Of a stretch of DNA of 64,000 nt, positions 32,562 to 43,914 are shown piece after piece. The stretch is from Parietaria judaica (taxonomy: Eukaryota; Streptophyta; Magnoliopsida; Rosales; Urticaceae), in assembly GCA_954871525.1 (NCBI GenBank), contig OX940871.1, positions 15,468,532 to 15,532,531 of the forward strand. The letters are read 5' to 3'. The position numbers and the translations under genes were made by a program. Position 1 is the first letter of the stretch; each line of letters opens with the position of its first letter. The notes under the pieces were generated by a model. It made no database searches and was not told the origin of the DNA. It saw only the letters and a list, made by a program, of their open reading frames with translations.

Positions 32562-35248
32562 TGTTGGGCATATTTCCCTTAAACAATGTTTTTATTTACC
32601 CATTGTAAAAGTTTATGACATCACTCTTAATAAAGAAGGCACTTATTATGATAATCTTTTCTATAGTTCTTTATGTATAATCGAATGTAAATCCATAGTT
32701 CATAATGGAATGCAATTGTAATCTATCCATCACGCCGGAGTCATTGTGAGGAAGAATTGATAGATGCAATAAATGAACTTAAATGTATATGTGACTTAAT
32801 TAAGCGGGTGAGAGTCTCTTAATTAACAAAGTCATTAATGTGACTAAATGAAGAAAATCCTATTATGGATAGATATGTGTGTCATACTCATTAAGTGCAT
32901 TAATTACAAAGTGTTTTTGTACTGGATAGGACTTGACCAAGTTCTGAAAGTTGCTCAATTAAGACCGTCACTGACAACTTTGAACTAAGTCGTAAAAGAT
33001 GATCAAATGTAATTAATCTAAATCCTGAAGTGAATTTGAACCCCGACTGTTAGCTTGATTGTTCTTTGATTTGCTAGTTAAAGAACACAACATAATGTTG
33101 TTCCCAAAGCCGCTATATTGGGAACATGATAGTCGACGGGGAAGGGTAGCTCGATCACAGATATGGATATCACATAGCTTTTTACTAAGTCAAGATGATT
33201 CCCGAAATTGTCGGTCGTGATAAGTAGTACAAGAACTCATGCACAGCTTACGTCTCGAAATTGTAAGTGAGTCGTGTACAATACCACCGATGGAATTCAT
33301 GAAGAAAAGCACTGAGGGGCTAAACGGTAAAACGCCTACTCAAGTGTGAATCATCAAGTGAAAGATTAATCACTGGAATTTGATTATATCACTGGACACC
33401 TTGAAACAAAAGGAATATATTATTCGCATCACTAAATAGTACAGCTTCGGGTTTTTAGTGGAATAACACCGGAGTTAACGGCTTAATCCGTTGGAGCTTA
33501 AGTGATGTGGGTCCATGGTCCCCATGATAGCTTTGTAAAGGAACGATCGTACAATTAGAATATTTGTTACTCTAATTTATGATATAAATATTGAAACTAA
33601 AGCTTGTGTCAAGTTTTGGAAAGTTTCAAAAAATTGCGGCAAAAGTACCTTAAGTTTGCCAAAGAAATAGCTAATCAGAAAAAGTCAAAACTGGAGTAAA
33701 TTGTCAACATCAATGTTGTAGTAAATTTAATTCTAAGAGTTTTTCCTTCTATGATTTTATGTGGAAGATCAACAGAGAAAAATATATGAATTATAGATCA
33801 TAACAAGAGGTTATGTTAATTCATGAGAATTACTTAAAGATAAAATTAATGGGCTAGGTCCATTGGGTTTAATCTTGGCTGATGGTAAGAGAGAAAATTC
33901 TACCAAGCCTTGGTGGATAGGCCCACTAGGTATTTTCGTTATCATATTTTAATAAAAGATTAATTATGATAAACATATAATGCAAGATTTTGAATCATGG
34001 AAATTACCAAGCTTGGTTACCAAGCAATGAGTTACGATTTCAAGCATGATAGAATGGTAATTCAAGATACTAATTAATCATATTCAAATATGGTATTAAT
34101 CTAAATTAAATAAATAAGAATTGTATCATGAATATTAATTGTGCATGAATCATAAGAACTTGATTTGCAAGTTTTAAATAAAGATTTATATTGCATGAGA
34201 ATTAATATTGATTGATTCATAACATTATTTAATTGATAGGTTATTCACAAATAAGGAAAAGATTGATAAATTATGAATCACCTAATTTGATTTAATTGGA
34301 ATTAATTCTTTGTTAAAAATAATAATAGAAATCGCATAAACCTATTCATGGATTGGGATTGGATTTCTTGGTATTTATTATAATTAAAGAAAATATATTC
34401 CCTTGATTAAAATATGATGAAATTGAATTTTGCCTTATGTGGGTAACATTTGATTTTCATGATACATATTTAAATCATATGAAATTAAATATTAGGTATT
34501 TTAATCATAATAATTTCGACACCTATCTAAATGGGAAGGTTGAAATTAGTTCTTGATTGATTTATAATTGACACTAATTTGGGTCGATGGATTGACACTA
34601 ATTGAGGTTGATTGATTTATCTATAATTGGAAGTAATGTGTGCATGCCCTTTTACTATAAATACAAGGCATAGGCATCACATTCCAATAACACTCTCACA
34701 CGCAAAACTCGAGTTCTCTCTCTCTAAAGAGCTCTCGAATTCTCTCTCTCTCTAGAAATTCGGCTAGTCTATAAGCAACGAAGTTCCGTCAAGCAAAGCC
34801 TACGCTTTGTGTACGAGGAAGTTCTAGAGAATATCCCATAAGGCTTTGGGAGTTTCCTTGTCGTCTCAGAAGTCGTGTGGAAGCTCTGCTCAACCTCCCT
34901 AGGCGCATTAACCAAGACCGGCGGAAGCCCTGCCCAAATTCAGAAAGCGCAGTGGAAGTCATTGTGAGATTTAAGTACGGCCTTATTCATTGGGTAAATA
35001 AATGCAAAACCATTTTATTGCTTTATTTATTTCCTTGACTACAACTTTTAATTACGTGTTTGAATAAATAACTAATTAATTAACCGATCGAATCTCTGTT
35101 ATCTTGGTGCTCGATTCTAGAAAAGGAAGTAACATCGGAAAGTGTAAATGGGCCTTTCCGTGTAAAACAAATTTTTAAAGATTACCCCGATGGATCGAGG
35201 GCCCATCCCGAGATATGACGGAGGGGACATTAATATTTTTCTCCAACA
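32562..35248 (+). repeat. Diverged solo LTR of the young Copia family
   Basis: A 2,687-bp stretch starts TGTTGGGCATATTTCCCTTA and ends CTCCAACA. Along its length it parallels the LTRs at 345 and 7657, including the GTTCTTT/AAAGAAC (33061-33086) and GTTCCCAA/TTGGGAAC (33100-33125) hairpins. Flanking bases AAACT and AAACC match at 4 of 5 positions, as expected of an old target duplication. No internal region is attached, so it is a solo LTR left by recombination. Confidence 0.88.
33424..33510 (+). promoter_or_regulatory. Diverged copy of the three-helix U3 element
   Basis: The outer stem TCGCATCACT/AGTGATGTGG (two wobble pairs), the CTTCGG/CCGGAG helix (33445-33450 with 33469-33474) and the ACGG/CCGT helix (33478-33481 with 33488-33491) correspond to those at 1216-1309. 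A T-A pair has become C-G in the outer stem, C-G has become T-A in the second and A-T has become G-C in the third. Confidence 0.6.
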
Positions 35249-35360
35249 AAACCTAGGCCGAGCAAAACAATAGAATCACAAAGCATACAAACACGGACAT
35301 TTTTCACTTCCCTAAAACAAATATAGCGAGCAAGCATGTAAGGTCATACCAAATTATTAC
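35249..35360. other. Short spacer
   Basis: Host sequence between the solo LTR and the LINE tail; no feature seen. Confidence 0.5.
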
Positions 35361-35547
35361 TTTTTTTTTTTGGAACAAAAGTAACTTTTTATTCCAAGTA
35401 AACAAGAAAAGTACATCTTCTCAATTACAAAGTCATACTTTGATAATGACCAGCCTAACTAATTGGTAAAGGAGGCAAATGCTCACACAAGTAGGATAGC
35501 TTAGGATCTATGAACAATATCTGGAACACTTGTTGGTTTCGCTCCAT

Positions 35548-36910
35548 TCAGATTGCATAAATCATCTCAGTAATTAGCAGCTTAAACAACCGTTTACGAG
35601 GTGTGTTTCCCTTCAGTTTCTTGCAAAGTTGATGAAGAATACTCTGCCAATTACCAGTCACAACAGGAACTCCATACCATGATAACATCAACACCCATAT
35701 CTGATGTGTAAACTGGCACGAGAAAAAGAGATGGTCATGAGATTCTTCCACCACATGACAAAATGCACAAATAGGATCGACAACAATATGAAACTTGAGC
35801 AATCTGTCTTTCGTGGCAAGACAACCCCAAGCTGCCACCCAAGCACAGAAACGAGCCCTAGGAGTAGCCCGGTTGTTGAGAACAAGCTCCTTCCATGTGA
35901 CAACATGAATGGGAGGCCGGAGGATAGAGTAGACAACATGTTTGTCAAATTTTCCTTTGTCACACATGATGCCCATTGAGCTTGGCCATGCATCAAGTCC
36001 CGACATTTTAGCAAATTCTTGAACAATACAGATGCTTGCAAGGGTGCAGTCAAACCATTAAGGTCACGCCCTTTGACGTAAAACTCATGCAACAATTTAA
36101 CCCACAGTTTTTCAGCCTTGTTTTGGATAGCCGAAAACATTTTAACAAAAGACACCTTATTCCAAGTGGGTAAGTGGATCAGGCCTAATCCGACTTCTGC
36201 TCTTGTTCGACAAATAAAATCCCAAGATATCAAGGATTTCCTGTTGTCTCCGGCCATTCTTGTCCATAAGAAACGTCTACAAATAGCCTCAACAGCTTTC
36301 ATGACCTTCTTAGGAAGAGAGAACACATGACACCAATAATTCTGAACAGAGTAGAGTACACTTTGAATAAGTTGCACTCTACCTCCATAACTAAGAAGCT
36401 TAGAGGTCGAATGTGTAATCTTGCCAACCATTTTCTCAAGGAGAGACTGATACTGGACTATGGATAGACTTCTAGATGTAAGAGGAATCCCCAAGTATCG
36501 AAAAGGTAGCTGGCCTTGTCGTAAGTTACTCATAGCAAGAATGCGAGTCCTCACTTCTTCCTTTACCCCTGCAAAGTACACTTCACTCTTCCTCGTATTA
36601 GCCTTCAAACCAGAAGTTTTACTAAACACTGTAAACACATCCAATAAAGCTTGGAAAGATTGCCTTTACAGAAGAACAGGAGATCATCAATAAAGATGAG
36701 GTGGGTGATCCTTAGAGCGCCGCAACTAGGGTCATAATGGAAGCCAGGGTGTGCATGTAAGCCATGAAGTAGTCTAGAGAGGTACTCTATACTTATAAGA
36801 AACAAAAATGGGGAAATAGGACCCCCTTGTCTCAATCCTTTCCCTGCTGGAAAAGGAGTAGTCAATTGGCCATTCAGACAAATTTGATAAGAAACCGGGC
36901 AGAGCGACAC
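35548..36910 (-). pseudogene. LINE ORF2 C-terminal part: RT palm and zf-RVT
   Basis: Reading leftward: SYQICLNGQLT, GKGLRQGGPISPFLFL, the catalytic FIDDLLFFCKG (Ala of FADD replaced by Ile, both Asp kept), then the thumb region (FRYLGIPLTSRSLS, 36644-35700). A zf-RVT domain follows (ICAFCHVVEESHDHLFF, 36006-35548). Several frame changes occur at about 36620 and 35700. Confidence 0.88.
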
Positions 36911-37161
36911 GTGTCGCAACTGTTCCCTCCAAAAGATTCGAAATCACTTTGATTTTGAAAATTCTCAGTTCGGTCCCCCAAAATGCGATATTATCATAAA
37001 AACAGTTCTGATGCCCCCCAATTAATTTGATTTTTTTGGCAAAAGTCATGAAAGTTTCTGATTTTGCAAATTCAATTAATTTTCATCACGAATTTTTACA
37101 TGATTATATCAATTTTGATACTATAAATAATACTTCGTATTGTTTATAGTAGGGGGCTATC
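36905..37161 (+). other. 3' internal end of a Tat-type element (Tat3)
   Basis: Non-coding stretch inserted in the LINE. It ends in a purine tract (AGTAGGGGGCTATC) directly before the LTR at 37162. The left junction, near a perfect 12-bp palindrome CGACACGTGTCG (36905-36916), is placed only approximately. Confidence 0.6.
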
Positions 37162-38131
37162 TGTTGATGTGCAAATTCGCTCCTCAAATTAAAATCATGA
37201 TGATATTAATTAAATTTATAGTTTAAATTGATTATCCAAAGTTATGAGCAATTGAATATTTCTAATTGGGCTTGTGACATATAAATCCTAAAATCCCACC
37301 ACACTTAATCATGTTCGGGCCCGAGCAAAGCTAAAAGCCAAGAAGGCAAAACGTTCACCCGAGCAGAATATATTCAAAAGTAGATCGGACAGAGATTCTC
37401 GAAGGCTAATTCCGAGCAGAACTTAAAATCGCACTTCAAAACAACACTTGGTTAAATCCTAACACCCAAGGCTCTTCCCAGACTAATTGTCTCAAAGGGA
37501 TCCGAGCGGAAGCAGAACAAAGTGCCCGGGCAGAAGAAAGCTTAACATCCGAGCACAAGCAGACTTGGTCAACCGCCTCAATTCAAACTCTCGAAGACCG
37601 ACCAGAAAAACCGCCACGATTCGAATTCAAACCCCACGACGACCAGTCAAGGTCCACCACTACGCCAATCTCGCAGGACGTGGCCCACGTGTCAACTCGA
37701 CAGCAGGTGAAGCCCCGAACTCAAAGACACTACCAACGTACACCTCCAACGGGCAGAAGCTAGACGTCTATAAAAGCAAGAAGGCAGCCCTTTTACACGC
37801 ACGCAAGCATCCATTTTTTTTAAAGAAAAGAGTCTGTGAGAATTCGTACTTTCAGAGTGTTTCTTTCATTTTTGATATATCAGGAATTGGCTTGTGGTTC
37901 TGATTGATCAACCTTTTTAAAGCAATAAACATACAGAGGACGTAGTTAACTACCGTATTGGGACGAACTTCTCTAAAAAACCTCTGGTGTTTTTATTTTC
38001 CTCTCTATATTTTCGTGTGTCATCGTCTGAAGTATTGACGACGCGGAGGTCAATATCCACAAAATCGTAGCATCTTCATCGCAAAATCCCATTCACAAAT
38101 CACGTGACCGTTGGCGTGCGAAACCACGTCA
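37162..38131 (+). repeat. 3' LTR of the truncated Gypsy element (Tat3)
   Basis: A 970-bp LTR starts TGTTGATGTGCAAATTCG and ends GAAACCACGTCA, the same termini as the Tat1 LTR, with the homologous GGGACGAAC and AAAAAACCTC blocks. It lies on the plus strand. No 5' LTR or gag-pol is present, and the adjoining bases (CTATC, ACGGT) do not match because the 5' side of the element and part of the LINE are gone. Confidence 0.85.
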
Positions 38132-39717
38132 ACGGTGATCACCTTAGAAATGATTTTGTATAAGATACTGCAACAGGCAATCGATCGAAAGTCTTTGATG
38201 GTTGTTGCAGATCTTGATTTCGGAAGAAGAGTAATAAGTGTGGTGTTGATACTTTTCAATAATTTTCCCGTTCTGAAGAAATCCTGGACAGCCTTCACGA
38301 TATCACCGCTAATAACCGACCAAGCAGACTTAAAGAATTGGGAAGAGAAACCATTGGCCCCTGGTGCTTTGCAGTCAGCAATAGAACTAAGAGCAGAGTA
38401 TATTTCTTTCGTTGTCACAGGTTGGACAAGAGTACTACGTTGATCATCAGTTAATACTTTACCTTCCCTAAGCAACACAGTATTGACGGCTAGAGAAGTG
38501 TCAACTGCTGTCCCGAGTAACTTCTTATAAAACGCAACTACTTCATTCCTAATCTCCATTTTATTCTCTAGCTTTCGACCATGATCATCATAAAGAACAG
38601 AATTGTGAGAGACATGCCTAGATTTCAAGCTAGCATGAAAGAATTTATTATTTCTGTCTCCACATTTAAGCCTATGAATTTTTTATTTTTGCTTCATAAT
38701 CTGTTCTTCCACTGTACTCCACTTATCAACCTCATCTTGAGCTTCGACCACTGCCTGATAGGCATTAGCATCCAGCGGGGAACTTGCAATAAAGTTTGTA
38801 GGCTACAGATGTCTGTAGCCTATAAGAAGAATGAGAGTAGATTTTATGCAACCCTCTGATCTGTTCCCTCACTTGTTTAAGTTTAACACAAACCTGAAAT
38901 AAAGGGACACCATATACGATAACAGACCAGCCCCTATGCACAAAACCAAGAAACTCGGGGTGAGAAGTAACGCAGTTCAAAAATTTAAATTTGCGAGGGA
39001 CATGCCTAGGAGGAGGACCATAATAACAACCAGAAGAGAGTGATCAGAGCTCAAAGGGTTTAATACTTGCACACTCAAAGTGCCAAACTGTTGTAGCCAC
39101 ATCAAGTTAGCAAAACAACGATCCATTTTGGTGTAAATCAGGTTGCCTGCCTGTTTGTTACACAAAGTATAAGTCCACCCAGTGTATTGACCCTCTTGTA
39201 AGAGAGAATGAGAAATGGCTTCTCGAAAGTCTACACATTTTGCAGCAGTCACAAGTTGACCTCCAATTCTATCCCCTGTCTCTAAAATGCTATTAAAATC
39301 CCCTAACACTGGCCAAGCCTCATTAATGCCTTCAGCTAACCGCTGAAGCTCCCTCCACAAGCTTAGCCTTTCCTCGGCAGTGTTATAGGCATAGACAAAA
39401 GTAACTAATATAGTGGTACCCCCAACCACATCAGAAAGATACCCATGAAGAGACTGGGAAGTAGAACATAAATCACGAAATTAGGCTTTTAGGGAGTCCC
39501 AACCAGCCAAAATCCTACCATTTTCTGCAAAACTGTAATTTTCTATGAAATGCCTAGAAGATGGGAAACTCTTTCTGACATTAGGAGCCTTGCCAGCCTT
39601 GACTCTAGTCTCAAGAAAACCGCAAATACTGATATTATTCTTTCGTACGAACTCAACAACCTCTTTTTGTCTTGAAAACTTATTAAGACCTCTAACATTC
39701 CAGCTAGATATGATCAT
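38132..39717 (-). pseudogene. LINE ORF2 N-terminal part: endonuclease and RT fingers
   Basis: ATG at 39717 opens MIISSWNVRGLN, the start of the apurinic-type endonuclease. Stops and shifts occur at 39481 and 38977. The endonuclease landmarks GDFNSILE, KMDRCFAN and SSDHSLL follow. The RT begins in 38628-38140 (ADCKAPGANGFSSQFFK, LITLLPKS, FRSIACCSILYKIISKVI) and is cut exactly where the Tat3 LTR begins. Confidence 0.88.
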
Positions 39718-40560
39718 ATAGATTTAATGGATGGCCCTGGGTCTTTTAACCCATCTCGAATAGAACCAAACTTCATAGCTGAGGATAGAGAGACCTCGGG
39801 ATCAACAACTGACGCATCTTCGTGTTGAAGAACATCAAAGTGGTTATCTTGGGGAACGTCTTTAGCAGCTTGGTTATCACCATTAATAGCCTTATACTTT
39901 TTTTCTGACTGGAACCCATGCTTGCTGCATATTTCTCGCACCCTTCCCATCACCTACAACTGGTCGAACTGGCCGCACAATAGCTGCTTGAGGCAGGGGC
40001 TGCTTACTGCAATCATGCCCTACGAGTTGGCAAGTTTGAAAGTACAACGGCACCCATTCGTACTCAAGAGATTGTACTACCACTTTCCCAGAAGATAGCT
40101 TGAGCCTCGTGGTAGTGATTAAAGGTTGTGTAACATCCACTTCGACTAAAACCCGAGCATAAGAAACCTTCGATTGTTTACTTGTGCACTCATCGGTATG
40201 CATTGGCTTCCCCGCCACACTAGCAATCCGACTTAAGCTTTTATTTTCCCAAAATGGCAGTGGTAGTTGAGGAAACTTAATCCAAATAGGCAGCAACGTC
40301 AATTGAGTTGGAGAGAAATCAAAATCCGCTGTCCATTTTTTAAGGATAACGGGTTGATTTTTTACGGTATAGGGCCCTTCAGACAGAATAGTATCGCAGT
40401 CAATAGCATTCCTGAACCGAGCGATAAAAAACCTAGCATTATACTGATGTAGCTCTGGTAAAGCCACAAAATTCCAAGTCTTCTCAATGAAGCGATGCAT
40501 ATAGTTCAAGGTATGCTCCGAACCAACAACACAAAGAACTAGAGAAAATTGCCATATGGA
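39714..40560 (-). pseudogene. LINE ORF1 (DUF4283 and CCHC zinc finger type)
   Basis: The coding similarity starts without a start codon at about 40560 and reads a DUF4283-like RNA-binding domain (LNYMHRFIEKTWNF, FRNAIDCDTILSEGPY). An IWIKFPQLPLPFW segment and a zinc-finger-like part follow (PLYFQTCQLVGHDCSKQ). After a frame change near 39920 the last 80 codons end SIKSI. The stop overlaps the ORF2 start as ATGA (39717-39714). Confidence 0.82.
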
Positions 40561-40742
40561 TTAAGTTGATAGGTCATGCATAAAATTTGGACAAAACATG
40601 AGTGAGTTATGTCAAAAATACGAAAAGTGTACATATAGAGGAGGATAACTCTCTAACGGTCAACTGACGGAAAACACGAATATATCTAACAGATCAAACA
40701 TTGAGTACATTAGTCGCCGAAAATAAACATTAGGTACATAAT
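40561..40742. other. Short spacer with a degenerate 35-45-bp repeat
   Basis: AACATTGAGTACATTA, AACATTAGGTACATAA and AACATTGGGTACATTA follow each other at irregular spacing. No gene seen. Confidence 0.4.
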
Positions 40743-41640
40743 TCACAGAAGATCAAACATTGGGTACATTAGCCGCATTTTTCCCTTTTCAAAATCATTT
40801 ATCGATAACTTCGGAATCATATCTAGGTTACTTAAATTACTAATTGTTCTTTTGTTGACGTGATAAAGCCTAGCATGCCAAACATTAAAAGAACACAACG
40901 AGTAAACGGAAGAATTCACTTTATTCACTTCAACATTAAGCTTAAACATCCCATCAGTTGCATAACCCTTTCCCATTAACACATTATTCTTAGTAATAGT
41001 CTAAAGATCTGCCCCTATAACCTAAGTAAATCCCGCCTTGTTGAGAAGGTAGCCCGAAACCAGATTCTTCCTCATCTCCGGAGTGTGCAACACGTCTTTG
41101 AGGACAACCGTCGTTCCGGAGGTAAACTTCAGCTCGACCTCGCCGATGCCGGCAATAATAGTGGAGTGGGAGTCTCCCAGCAGCACTTTCCTATCCTTCG
41201 CCTCCGAGTATGACTTGAAAAGGTCACGCTCGAACACACGTGGCAGGTAGCCCCAGTGTCCATCCACCAGCCCTTAGACCACCTGCGAGGTTAATCTCCA
41301 TGGCAACCAGTTGTTCTTTAGTCAAGTTTACCTGTGGAGCAGGACGACGCTTGTTCCTACAATTTCGAGCCATATCCCCGGGCTTGTTAAAATTGAAGCA
41401 AACAAACTGGACCGAATCACCGGAGGGTAGTTTCTGGGACGTGGGACTCTTCGTCTGGTTGTTGCTTGGCGCGCTGTTCCGATTCTTTATTGGTTTGCCT
41501 TTCGGCTTCAGGACCGCCGAGGACTTGATGGAGACAACATTGATCTCCTCCTTCTGGTCTTGCTTCCGGGCCTCCTCCTCGATCCGAAGGCGACCATCTT
41601 AAACTTTGATTATATATATATATATTCAAAAGGAATAAGA
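40743..41640 (-). pseudogene. Copia fragment: zinc knuckle, protease and GAG-pre-integrase
   Basis: Reading leftward, a degraded knuckle (FNFNKPGDMARNC, second Cys and His lost) leads through NLTKEQLVAMEINLAGG to a protease start that is frameshifted. KVLLGDSHSTIIAGIGEVEL and LKDVLHTPEMRKNLVSG follow (41267-41022), then the pre-integrase VWHARLYHVNKRTI (40982-40743). RT and integrase core are missing; it breaks off at 40743. Confidence 0.85.
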
Positions 41641-42286
41641 GGAAGCCACACAACTATATATGGAAAAAATAATATTAAACTTATAAAGTAGAGTAGAGAA
41701 AATGGCTGAACGTTTGTACCAGAAAAGTTGGTCGCAAGCAAAATAACGTAGGAGGAGCTTAATGAACGTGGACTCTTTTAAAACGAAAAGGGCGCACCGT
41801 TAAGGTTAACGGCAACGACACCGTGTAGGGCGGTCTTGGCGATGATAGAAGAAACGTCTTAAAATTGTTGTCTCCGGAACTTCGTCTTCGCTGGCGAAAG
41901 GCTAAACTTTGGTACTTGCAAAACAAGGATTAGCGGAAAAAATCGCCTCGGCTGAGTCGCGGACTAGGTCGCTCTCTATAAGACGTTTCATGAATCTGCC
42001 TCGGTGTAGCAGTTCGTGATTGCCCCGTCGCCTCCCAGGATAAAATAGCCCAGTAAAACACTGTCTCGACCGAAACCGTGCACTCGGTATCGATCAGAAT
42101 CACTCACAACCCCTCTGAGATATATTGCTCGGCAAAATCTCTCTCTGTATAGCTTTTAGAAACCAACGATGAACTCTGTATTTTTTTTTCTGATCATAAA
42201 TGACCAGCCCACTCTCTTATTTATAGATAAAGAAAATGTTAACGTTAATTGCTTACGTTGAGAGAAAAAGGATAGATCATTGACTT
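41641..42286 (-). other. Probable leader/LTR end of the Copia fragment
   Basis: Non-coding on both strands. Reading leftward it resembles the transcribed end of an LTR and a Copia leader: a TATTTATAG-type box near 42222 and GC-rich text. No primer site could be found, so LTR limits are not given. Confidence 0.35.
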
Positions 42287-43579
42287 CAGGGGCGGAGCAT
42301 ATGGGGCCGAGCGGGGTCGACCGCCCCCACTTGATCCGGGTTTATTATTTTTATGTATTAGTAGTTTTTTTTTATTTAAAAAAATAACATGTAATATAAA
42401 TATATAAAGTGGTGCAGTGGATGCTGACACACCAAAACTTCACCTATAAACATGTCCACTCAAGTTCGAATCCTACAATTTCCAACATTTTTTTTCAGGT
42501 AGCTATTACTCCACTACGAGTGAGCATGGGTTGGGTTAGGCTGCCCCGATACTTTTTATGGACCCGACCCTACCCGATCACTTCGGGTTCCTAAAAAAAA
42601 GGCCGATCTGACCCAAATTTTTTTTTAAGCCCAAACCAAACCGACCCGATAAAAATCGGGTTGGGTTGGTTTGGGTCGCTATGGCCCGATTAATTAAAAT
42701 TTAATCTTATATAACAAAAAATATTATGAAAAAAATTCATTAATATAACTCAAAATTCAAGTAAAAATACCTCAAACAAATTTAATCAAACAAACATACA
42801 CCAAACAACGTAAAACATGAAAATGAGAGATTAAACGCTATTTGAATGTAAATAAAATTGAGAATGTGAAGTTTTAAAATACTAAAGAATGCACCAAATG
42901 AGAGATTAAACGCTCTTTGAATGTAAATAAAATTGAGAATGTGAAGTTTTAAAATACTAAAGATTGCACCACTTGAAATAAATATAATGTGAAATGTATA
43001 TTAATTATATTGGTCGGGTCGGAGACCCCGACCCGACGCAAGGTTTTGGACCCGACCCCGACCCGAATAATAGTCGGGTCCGGCCTGATCCGACCTAATT
43101 TTGAGCGGGTTAGATTAGGGTCGGGTCTCCAACGGATTGGGTTGGGCCATTGGGTTTGGTCTAAAATACTCGCCCCTACTCCACGGTATCATTACGATAG
43201 TGAATATTTTATTTTTATTACTTCTCTCAAACAAAATAATAAGCCAATATATGTATATGTACTGCAACTTGGTAACACGTTGGCTCAGTTAATGTAAATG
43301 TATATAGATTTATTCATATAAATATATCTTACAAAATTAAATAGCGTGAATCATTAATCAAAAATTAAAAAAGTGTATAAACTAATAAATGTGAAGAAAT
43401 CCACAGAGGATAATTGTGAACAAGATGGTATTGGACCATTATTAGAACAAGAAACTCGTATAAGATAATTATAATACAATATATATTATTAATTTCAAAC
43501 TAACTACGTCTTATATTAAAAGTTGTATTTTTCTATTATTTTTCGTCTCTCCTCGCGAATTTTTCGGGCTTCGCCCCTG
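42287..43579. mobile_element. Non-autonomous hAT-type DNA transposon
   Basis: The termini are CAGGGGCGGAGC (left) and GCTTCGCCCCTG (right), an inverted repeat with one mismatch. Flanks ATTGACTT (42279-42286) and ATTGATTT (43580-43587) match at 7 of 8 positions, the 8-bp duplication typical of hAT elements. No transposase frame is present. A second element is nested at 42515-43178. The right end lies 336 bp upstream of the MLH3 start codon. Confidence 0.85.
42515..43178. mobile_element. hAT-type MITE nested in the hAT element (copy 1)
   Basis: It is flanked by the direct repeat TACTCCAC (42507-42514 and 43177-43184). It starts TACGAGTGAGCA and ends TACTCGCCCCTA, loosely inverted termini, with GGGTTGGGTTGG-type sub-terminal words on both sides. 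It carries an internal 75-bp tandem duplication (starting 42823 and 42898). A relative lies at 54320-54899. Confidence 0.8.
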
Positions 43580-43914
43580 ATTGATTTAGTGCATGAGAAA
43601 CAAAGCTGAACGTTATACTACGTGAAAGGAATCGTGGACTGGAGCTATTTACTTGTCTTCATGCAAAATAATAGCCCACCTTGACTGACCCAATTCCAAA
43701 ACAAGCACACGCTGTGCAGATAAAATAATAAAATATTTTTGACTGATTAAATCAACGCAGGAAATCCAAACCAATATTTAAACAAATAACTCATATTAAT
43801 TTATGGCATTAATACCAAAAAAATATTTTAGTCAAAAGCTCTAAAATTTCATTTAACTTGTACACAAGTTCCAACAATCGTCTTCTCTGCTTCGCTGCCA
43901 CGAGTTCTGCCGCC
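43580..43914 (+). promoter_or_regulatory. MLH3 upstream region
   Basis: About 335 bp between the hAT element and the MLH3 start. No TATA box stands out. The start context is GCCGCCATGAA. The core promoter and leader must fit in this stretch or lie within the transposon. Confidence 0.4.

Larger units (their letters stand above)
35361..40560 (-). mobile_element. L1-like LINE, 5'-truncated and interrupted by a Gypsy remnant
   Basis: On the minus strand the element ends in a poly(A) tail (35361-35371 as T on the plus strand), preceded by an AATAAAAAGTTACTTTTGTTCC 3' end, common in plant LINEs. ORF1 and ORF2 are recognisable. The 5' end is lost: coding similarity starts abruptly at about 40560. 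The middle of the RT (36.9-38.13 kb) is replaced by the end of a Tat-type element. Confidence 0.9.
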
